Positions 58,875 to 64,000 of a DNA stretch of 64,000 nt are shown piece after piece. The stretch covers positions 1-64,000 of the forward strand of contig CAKTOX010000008.1 in assembly GCA_934590355.1 (NCBI GenBank). The letters are read 5' to 3'. The notes below the pieces were generated by a model. It searched no databases and was not told the DNA's origin. It saw only the letters and a program-made list of their open reading frames with translations. Origin of the DNA: an uncultured Oscillospiraceae bacterium (GTDB taxonomy: Bacteria; Bacillota; Clostridia; Oscillospirales; Oscillospiraceae). Made by a program: the position numbers and the translations under genes. How positions within the stretch are numbered: position 1 is the stretch's first letter; each line of letters begins with the position of its first letter.

Positions 58875-59872
58875 AAATTCTTGCATTTGAATCGTCCTGC
58901 GACGAGACCGCAGTAGCGGTTGTTGAGGACGGCAGAAACGTGCTGACCGACCAGATATTCTCTCAGGCGGATCTGCACGCGATATACGGCGGCGTAGTGC
59001 CCGAAATAGCCTCGCGCAGCCATGTTGAGGTAATATCCCGCCTTGCCGAGCGGGCGATACAGACTGCCGGCATCGAGAAAAGCGACATTGATGCGGTAGC
59101 TGTTACCTATGCCCCCGGACTTATCGGCACCGTGCTCGTCGGACTCAATTTTGCAAAGGCGGCAGCCATGAGCCTCGGTGTGCCGCTTATCCCCGTGCAC
59201 CACATTAAGGGTCACGTCGCGGCAAACTACATTGCCTATCCCGAGCTTGAGCCCCCGTTTCTCTGCCTTGCCATATCCGGCGGCAACACCATGATTATCG
59301 ACGTGCGCAGCTACACGGACCTCAAGGTCGTCGGCGCAACACGAGACGACGCGGCAGGCGAGTGCTTTGACAAAACCGCGCGTGTGCTCGGTCTGCCGTA
59401 CCCCGGCGGAAGGCCCATTGACCTGCTGTCTCAGGGCGGAGACGATAAGAAGTATCATCTGCCCCGCACGCATATTGACGGTCAGCCGTATGAGATGAGC
59501 TTTTCCGGTCTTAAAACGGCGGTCATAAACATCGTCCATAACGCAGAGCAAAAGGGCGAGGAGCTTGACAGAGCCTCCCTTGCGGCATCCTTTACCGCAG
59601 CCGTGAGTGATGCACTTGTGCCGCGTACCATGATGGCGGCAAAGGAACTCGGCTATAAAAAAATCGCCATAGCCGGCGGCGTCGCGGCAAATTCACGCAT
59701 CCGCGCCGACTTTAAGGCGGCCGCTGAGAAAGCGGGTTGTGAGCTTTTTGTACCGCCCCTCAAGCTGTGCGGCGATAATGCAGCGATGATAGGCTGCCAG
59801 GGTTATTACGAGTATCTTGCCGGCAACACCGCAGGCTGGGATCTTAACGCATTTGCTAATATGGAGCTGTAA
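58871..59872 (+). CDS. tsaD: tRNA N6-adenosine threonylcarbamoyltransferase
   Basis: Transfers the threonylcarbamoyl group to A37 of ANN-decoding tRNAs with TsaB and TsaE. The 333 aa protein has AFESSCDETAVAVV, the metal-binding HHIKGHVAAN, ISGGNTM, GARDDAAGECFDK-type segment (ATRDDAAGECFDK) and GGVAANSRIR. ATGA overlap with rimI. A complete essential core gene. tsaB and tsaE must lie elsewhere. Confidence 0.96.
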   Translation: MKILAFESSCDETAVAVVEDGRNVLTDQIFSQADLHAIYGGVVPEIASRSHVEVISRLAERAIQTAGIEKSDIDAVAVTYAPGLIGTVLVGLNFAKAAAMSLGVPLIPVHHIKGHVAANYIAYPELEPPFLCLAISGGNTMIIDVRSYTDLKVVGATRDDAAGECFDKTARVLGLPYPGGRPIDLLSQGGDDKKYHLPRTHIDGQPYEMSFSGLKTAVINIVHNAEQKGEELDRASLAASFTAAVSDALVPRTMMAAKELGYKKIAIAGGVAANSRIRADFKAAAEKAGCELFVPPLKLCGDNAAMIGCQGYYEYLAGNTAGWDLNAFANMEL

Positions 59873-59873
59873 A

Positions 59874-60545
59874 ATGGGTGTACACGACGGACACAGAGAA
59901 CGCATGAAAAGCCGCTTCGTCGAGGCGGGGCTTGAGGGCTTCAACGACCATAACGCGCTTGAAATGCTGCTGTTTTATGCGGTACCGAGGAAGGATACAA
60001 ACGAACTTGCCCACAAGCTTTTGAAGCACTTCGACTCGCTTGCGGGGGTGTTCGAGGCAAGCTATGAGGAGCTTCTTCGCGTTGACGGCATCGGCGAAAA
60101 CACAGCGACGCTCTTAAAGCTTGTGCCTGCCGTCAGCCAGAGATATCTCATGACGAAATACCTCCCGGAAAAGACGGTTAGATCCAGCTCCGACGCGGGC
60201 AAATACTTTGTCGCGCGCTTCATGTACGAGGTAAACGAGATGGCGTATGCGCTGCTTTTAAACTCCTCAAACGGCGTTATCGCCTGCAAGCAGATAAGTA
60301 CAGGCATAGTCAACGCCACCGAGATAAGCATAAGAATGCTGGTCGAGACCGCGCTGAAAAATAATGCCGCCGGAGTTATAATCGCGCATAATCACCCCGG
60401 TGCGCAGCCGTTTCCGTCCAAAGAGGACGAGTGCAGCACCGAGCTTATTCGCAAGGCACTCAACCTTGTCGATATTAAGCTGCTCGACCATATCATCGTC
60501 GGCGGGAAAGAGTATCGTTCACTTACGAAAATGGGAGTTATGTAA
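59874..60545 (+). CDS. radC: RadC/JAB domain protein
   Basis: 223 aa. N-terminal UPF0758 helix-hairpin-helix region (RVDGIGENTATLLKL) and a C-terminal MPN/JAB domain with HNHPGAQPFPSKEDE; the usual HNHPSG..PS..D metal motif is kept for His and Asp, with Gly-Ala in place of Ser-Gly. Despite the name, a direct repair role is unproven. ATG 59874 lies 7 bases after GGAG and 1 base after the tsaD stop. It ends the uvrB-polA-rimI-tsaD run. Confidence 0.93.
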   Translation: MGVHDGHRERMKSRFVEAGLEGFNDHNALEMLLFYAVPRKDTNELAHKLLKHFDSLAGVFEASYEELLRVDGIGENTATLLKLVPAVSQRYLMTKYLPEKTVRSSSDAGKYFVARFMYEVNEMAYALLLNSSNGVIACKQISTGIVNATEISIRMLVETALKNNAAGVIIAHNHPGAQPFPSKEDECSTELIRKALNLVDIKLLDHIIVGGKEYRSLTKMGVM

Positions 60546-60618
60546 ACTATTTTCTGTTTTCAATTTGTAACAAGATTTCACTTCAGAATTTAGAAATAAC
60601 TTACATATTTTCGGGAAA

Positions 60619-60672
60619 TGTTGAAAATTAAGCGTTTTTCGATGTTGAAAACTGTGTTGAAACTGTTGATAA
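60619..60672 (+). repeat. Four DnaA-box-like direct repeats in an AT-rich gap
   Basis: TGTTGAWA(A/C) occurs at 60619-60627, 60643-60651, 60655-60663 and 60664-60672. The last, TGTTGATAA, differs by one base from the DnaA box (TGTGGATAA); the others by two or three. They lie in the gene-free stretch 60546-60896, which otherwise holds AT-rich sequence and the tRNA promoter. Confidence 0.5.
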
Positions 60673-60853
60673 CTATCTGCATAATAATATTCTGAAATAA
60701 TTATGTAAACAAATTGAGACGAAAACGACGCAACAAAAAAGCCTTGAAAACAGCGGATTTTTTAAAAACGGCACTTTTTCGTGCGAACCGCCGCGGAATT
60801 ATTCGTATACGCAATGTTATATGGCTTAATATTGTGCAATAGTGATTTTTTGT

Positions 60854-60882
60854 TTGACTTTATCTCCGCTATGTGCTAAAAT
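60854..60882 (+). promoter_or_regulatory. Promoter of tRNA-Thr
   Basis: TTGACT (60854-60859), 17 bp, TAAAAT (60877-60882). Confidence 0.75.
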
Positions 60883-60896
60883 GCGAAATGTCCTTT

Positions 60897-60971
60897 GCTG
60901 GTGTGGCTCAATGGTAGAGCATCTCACTCGTAATGAGAAGGTTGTGAGTTCGATTCTCACCACCAGCTCCA
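60897..60971 (+). tRNA. tRNA-Thr (anticodon CGU)
   Basis: 75 bases with encoded CCA. Acceptor GCTGGTG/CACCAGC, discriminator T, anticodon loop CTCGTAA, T-arm GAGTTCGATTC. Own promoter upstream and a strong hairpin just downstream. Confidence 0.95.
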
Positions 60972-60981
60972 AAGCGGCATT

Positions 60982-61017
60982 AAAAATACCTGTGCTTATT
61001 TGAGCACAGGTATTTTT
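60982..61017. terminator. Bidirectional terminator between tRNA-Thr and the GH2 gene
   Basis: Perfect 15 bp AAAAATACCTGTGCT/AGCACAGGTATTTTT stem, six-base loop; ends 2 bases from the stop of the minus-strand gene. Confidence 0.9.
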
Positions 61018-61018
61018 G

Positions 61019-63322
61019 TTATTTTATCTCGAACTCGGTTTTAATATCATTTACCATGAGAGTTTCGACTCCGAGCTTGCCGCACGTTTTGACGTATGTG
61101 CCGCCGGCGCCGCCCTTGAGCGATATGACGTGCGGGCCGACTATCTCAAGTCCGTCGCTGCACTGCAAAACGATCGGCTCCTGCCAATAGACGGCGGTGT
61201 TTCCGTAATCGTCGACTGCGCGTATGCGCACGGCCGCCGCGTCATAGGTATCGCCCTCGTGGAGCGTGGCGCTGCTGACCGTCAGCTCAAGATGCGCCCT
61301 TTGACCGGGTGAGCGCGTGACGGAGCTTATTACCTTTCCGTCCTTAACGGCGTCAAAGCGCCATTTCGTGGCTTCGCCGCCCCAGTTGCCGACGTATTTG
61401 CCGTAAAGCTCGACACCGTCGGAGAATTTAAAGCCCTTGAGCAGCATGAGCTTTGCGTATTTTGCGAGGATCTTCGGGGGCAGCGAACTCGGACCGTGCT
61501 TTGCGACCGCCATCAGACATTCCTTTATATCCGCTGCCGTCTTTGCTTCAAAGCCCTCCTGCGACTCGAGCAGCTCGCCGATGAAGTCGTCGATTGCGAC
61601 CGGCGGGTGGGGCATTGCAGGATACTCCTCGCGGCTCGGGAAAAATTCGCGCACGAATATGCCATCCTTATACAGCCTCACGCTGTCGGCATTCGTGAAA
61701 ACATAGACCCTGCCGATGTCGCCCGCGGGGTGCTCGCCGATGTCCATGGAGGAGGATACCTCGCAGCAGGGCACGGTGTCACTCTGGCTTGCGTAAACCG
61801 CCGCCGCGAGCTTGGGATTGCGGAATATATCCAAAACGCCGTGGTAGCATATGCCGTCGCCGCTGCCGAAATCCTGATGGGTATTATAGTCGAACATACA
61901 CCACGGGAATATGCCGCAAACGTCGTCGGCAGCGTAGGCTGCGTCGAGCACCTTGCAGTGCCGTAGTGCGTGCGCAAGTCTGTGCCGCTCGTCGTCAAAG
62001 GGCTTCGTCGGAAACATATGACCGTTGCATTCCGAAACGAGATAGGGCTTGTGCTTCTTTGCGGTAACGGAGCTCTTCGGCTTCAAGCCGGCGTTGTCGC
62101 CGCAATGCGAAAAGTCGTTGTATGCGTAAACGTCCTCAAGCAGATGGCTTTTTTCGATGTATCTCACGCCGCTGGTCTGCCTGCCCGAATCGAGCAGATG
62201 AGCCACGGCGTTGGTTTTCTTATAAAGCTCGTCGCAGTCCTGCGATTCGTTTATTCTGACGCCCCAAAGCATTACGGAGGGGTGGTGCATATACTGCCGC
62301 ACCATTTCGCCGGTGTTTATGACGGCCTGCTGCTTCCACTTCTCGTCGCCGATGTGCTGCCAGCCGGGGATCTCGGTGAAAACGAGAAGTCCCAGCTCAT
62401 CGCAGCGCGAAACGAAATGCTGCGACTGCGGATAGTGCGAGGTGCGCACGGCGTTGACTCCGAGCTCGTTTTTGAGTATATCCGCGTCAAGCTCCTGCAT
62501 GGCTTTGGGCATCGCGTAGCCGACGTAGGGGTAAGCCTGATGGCGGTTGAGCCCGCGCAGCTTGAGCTTAACGCCGTTGAGATAAAAGCCGTCGGACTTG
62601 AATTCGACCGTTCGGAAGCCGAAGCGGACGGATTTTTCGTCAACGGTTTTGCCGCCGCGCACGGCGCGCACGTTTGCGGTGTACAGGGCAGGGGAGTCGA
62701 CCGACCACAGCCTTGCCTCCGGCACGGTGAGCTCGAACGCGCCGCCGCCTGCCGATGCAACGACCTTGCCGTCGCCGTCTACTATATCGCACTCAAGCTC
62801 GCGGCAAGCGGAATCGATCCGCACTCTTATGCTGCGCAGTCCTGTGTTTTCGATGAGCACTTCATTTATATATTCACTGTCGCGCACCTCGAGCGTGACC
62901 TCGCGGTACAGCCCGCCGTAGCACAGATAGTCGATCACAAAGCCGAACGGGGGAATGTTGAGGCTTTCGCGCGTGTCAAGTCTCACCTCGACGGTGTTTT
63001 CCGCTCCGAAGCGAACGCTGCCGGTTATATCTGCCGTGAACGCCGTGTAGCCGCACGAGTGCTTCCCGACCTCTTGACCGTTGCAGTAGACCGTCGCTTC
63101 GTGCGCTGCTCCGTCAAAGCGCAGCAGCAGCCTTTTGCCCTCCCATTGCGAGGGAGCTTCAAAGCTCTTTTTGTAGCCGCAGACCATCTGATAATCCCGG
63201 CAATCAATGTAGTTATACGGTATCTCCTTTGCCGTGTGCGGAAGCCTGACCTCGACGGCAGTGTCAAAGCCCGAGTTGTAATCCTCCGTAAACAGCCAGC
63301 CGTTATTGAAAGAAATGTCCAT
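61019..63322 (-). CDS. Glycoside hydrolase family 2 protein (beta-galactosidase/glucuronidase group)
   Basis: Cytosolic (no signal peptide) 767 aa enzyme with the GH2 order: sugar-binding jelly-roll (RLPHTAKEIPYNY...), immunoglobulin-like domain, then the catalytic barrel with GLNRHQAYP, VRTSHYPQS, acid/base Glu in WGVRINESQD and a nucleophile candidate in VSECNGH. After the barrel about 200 residues form further beta-domains. Which glycoside (galactoside, glucuronide, mannoside) is cut is not decidable. AAGGAG precedes ATG 63322. It is alone, without a transporter or regulator beside it. Confidence 0.88.
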   Translation of the reverse strand: MDISFNNGWLFTEDYNSGFDTAVEVRLPHTAKEIPYNYIDCRDYQMVCGYKKSFEAPSQWEGKRLLLRFDGAAHEATVYCNGQEVGKHSCGYTAFTADITGSVRFGAENTVEVRLDTRESLNIPPFGFVIDYLCYGGLYREVTLEVRDSEYINEVLIENTGLRSIRVRIDSACRELECDIVDGDGKVVASAGGGAFELTVPEARLWSVDSPALYTANVRAVRGGKTVDEKSVRFGFRTVEFKSDGFYLNGVKLKLRGLNRHQAYPYVGYAMPKAMQELDADILKNELGVNAVRTSHYPQSQHFVSRCDELGLLVFTEIPGWQHIGDEKWKQQAVINTGEMVRQYMHHPSVMLWGVRINESQDCDELYKKTNAVAHLLDSGRQTSGVRYIEKSHLLEDVYAYNDFSHCGDNAGLKPKSSVTAKKHKPYLVSECNGHMFPTKPFDDERHRLAHALRHCKVLDAAYAADDVCGIFPWCMFDYNTHQDFGSGDGICYHGVLDIFRNPKLAAAVYASQSDTVPCCEVSSSMDIGEHPAGDIGRVYVFTNADSVRLYKDGIFVREFFPSREEYPAMPHPPVAIDDFIGELLESQEGFEAKTAADIKECLMAVAKHGPSSLPPKILAKYAKLMLLKGFKFSDGVELYGKYVGNWGGEATKWRFDAVKDGKVISSVTRSPGQRAHLELTVSSATLHEGDTYDAAAVRIRAVDDYGNTAVYWQEPIVLQCSDGLEIVGPHVISLKGGAGGTYVKTCGKLGVETLMVNDIKTEFEIK

Positions 63323-63357
63323 AACAAGCTCCTTGCGGTTTTGATATTATTATTGAT

Positions 63358-63385
63358 TGTATACCATATTGCGCCCGGTTTGCAA
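63358..63385 (-). promoter_or_regulatory. Promoter of the GH2 gene
   Basis: Minus strand: TTGCAA (63380-63385), 16 bp, TATACA (63358-63363). Confidence 0.5.
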
Positions 63386-63392
63386 GATGTTG

Positions 63393-63421
63393 TTGATTTT
63401 ACGCTGCGGAAACTATATAAT
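63393..63421 (+). promoter_or_regulatory. Promoter of the HAD-IIA gene
   Basis: TTGATT (63393-63398), 17 bp, consensus TATAAT (63416-63421). Confidence 0.7.
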
Positions 63422-63460
63422 ATGTCTGATATTTTCAGATTGGAGTGTAATAGAACAATA

Positions 63461-64000
63461 ATGGATAAGCTTCTGGGAACGAAACTGTTTCTGCTCGACA
63501 TGGACGGTACGCTTTACCTCGGCGATGAGGTGTTTGACGGCGCCGTTGACTTTATTAACACGATTAGCGCAAGCGGCAGGGAATATATATACCTCACGAA
63601 TAACTCCTCGCGCGCCGGCGTTGACTATATTACGCGCCTGCGCAAGCTGGGCTTCCCTTGCGAGGCGAAGAACGTTTTCACCTCCGGCATGGCAACGGCA
63701 ATGTATCTCAACAGCCGCCACCCCGGTGCAACCGTATATCCCGTCGGCACTCCCGCATTCCTGAGCGAGCTCGAGAGCTACGGTGTGAAGCTCGGCGACG
63801 GCGAGGATGTCAGCGTTGTCTGCGTCGGCTTTGACACTACGCTGACCTATGAAAAGCTCGACAAGGCCGTGCACTATCTGCGCCGCGGCGCTGCGTTCAT
63901 CGCGGCAAACCCCGATTGGGTGTGCCCGATGCCGGCAGACGAGGTACTGCCCGACTGCGGAAGCATCTGCGCGCTTTTAACCGCGGCAAGCGGAGTTGAG
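63461..64000 (+). CDS. HAD-IIA phosphatase (NagD/p-nitrophenyl-phosphatase-like), partial
   Basis: Open reading frame running off the window end; 180 residues seen. Motif I is LDMDGTLYLG, motif II LTNNSS, and a C2A-type cap follows (FTSGMATAMYL, YPVGTPAFLSELE, VCVGFDTTLTYEKL, FIAANPDWVCP). This is the NagD/AraL-like HAD-IIA subfamily, which dephosphorylates small sugar or nucleotide phosphates. ATG 63461 has a GGAG 15 bases upstream, a long spacing; TTG 63440 is in frame but overlaps it. The C-terminal motif III and IV are beyond the window. Confidence 0.88.
   Translation, partial: MDKLLGTKLFLLDMDGTLYLGDEVFDGAVDFINTISASGREYIYLTNNSSRAGVDYITRLRKLGFPCEAKNVFTSGMATAMYLNSRHPGATVYPVGTPAFLSELESYGVKLGDGEDVSVVCVGFDTTLTYEKLDKAVHYLRRGAAFIAANPDWVCPMPADEVLPDCGSICALLTAASGVE

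Noticed and set aside
60546..60896. Chromosomal replication origin
   Set aside because: DnaA-like repeats exist but dnaA, dnaN and rpmH are absent and only one repeat is near consensus; recorded only as a possible DnaA-binding cluster.

Overview
The window looks like a chromosomal segment of a Gram-positive, anaerobic, gut-type clostridium, most likely an Oscillospiraceae/Ruminococcaceae relative. This rests on several things seen in the sequence. Base composition is moderately high in GC (by eye, mid-50s percent). Genes are densely packed with many 1, 4 or 8 base overlaps. Firmicutes-style sigma-A promoters and rho-independent hairpins are common. Firmicutes-type families are present: DUF4364, DUF4363/DUF421, RNase M5, PyrR attenuation, S-box control of metK and SLH-anchored surface proteins. 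A butyryl-CoA:acetate CoA-transferase-like enzyme points to butyrate-type fermentation. I see no insertion sequence, prophage or CRISPR array; this is mostly core genome with some surface and signalling genes.

Layout. 1-2.6 kb (minus): CoA-transferase, prolyl-tRNA editing deacylase and MTA/SAH nucleosidase. 2.75-7.0 kb (plus): Ogg-type glycosylase, HAD phosphatase, sirtuin, TagA-type glycosyltransferase, thymidylate kinase and 5-formyl-THF cyclo-ligase. A 45-residue Gly/Cys-rich membrane peptide lies opposite at 7.1-7.2 kb. 7.4-12.9 kb: mltG, a U32 tRNA-hydroxylation-type protein, alaS and a HIT protein. 12.9-17.4 kb: comEC, holA, rnmV and nrdR, the last with a candidate NrdR box. 17.4-18.4 kb (minus): DUF4363/DUF421. 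18.5-21.3 kb: amino-sugar genes (divergent nagB, glmM, GlmU C-terminal-like). 21.3-25.7 kb: a conserved clostridial unknown, a small membrane protein, DUF4364, asnA, uppP and a DUF134-NifX fusion.

25.8-33 kb: two tRNA-Ser genes, DAHP synthase, SAM riboswitch with metK, DUF1643, a nitrilase-family amidase, a PyrR attenuator with pyrR and a uracil permease, then tRNA-Gln and a small membrane protein with an Ada-like metal site. 33-37.2 kb (minus): MATE exporter, YihY-type membrane protein, lipid kinase and cdsA. 37.4-41.2 kb: sigma factor, RsgI-like anti-sigma factor, orphan solute-binding protein and orphan hypB. 41.2-41.5 kb is an array of hairpins.

42-49.5 kb is the most distinctive block. 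Response regulator, Hpt protein, hybrid histidine kinase, O-antigen-ligase-like membrane protein and an SLH-anchored hydrolase-like protein are arranged as one operon. A 1078-residue VWA/YDG-repeat/SLH protein follows. Together they suggest a phosphorelay tied to the cell-surface polymer and S-layer-type proteins. 53-60.5 kb: uvrB, polA, a Zn-peptidase/LMW-phosphatase-like fusion, rimI, tsaD and radC. 60.5-64 kb: an AT-rich gap with DnaA-box-like repeats, tRNA-Thr, a GH2 glycosidase and a HAD-IIA phosphatase that runs off the end.
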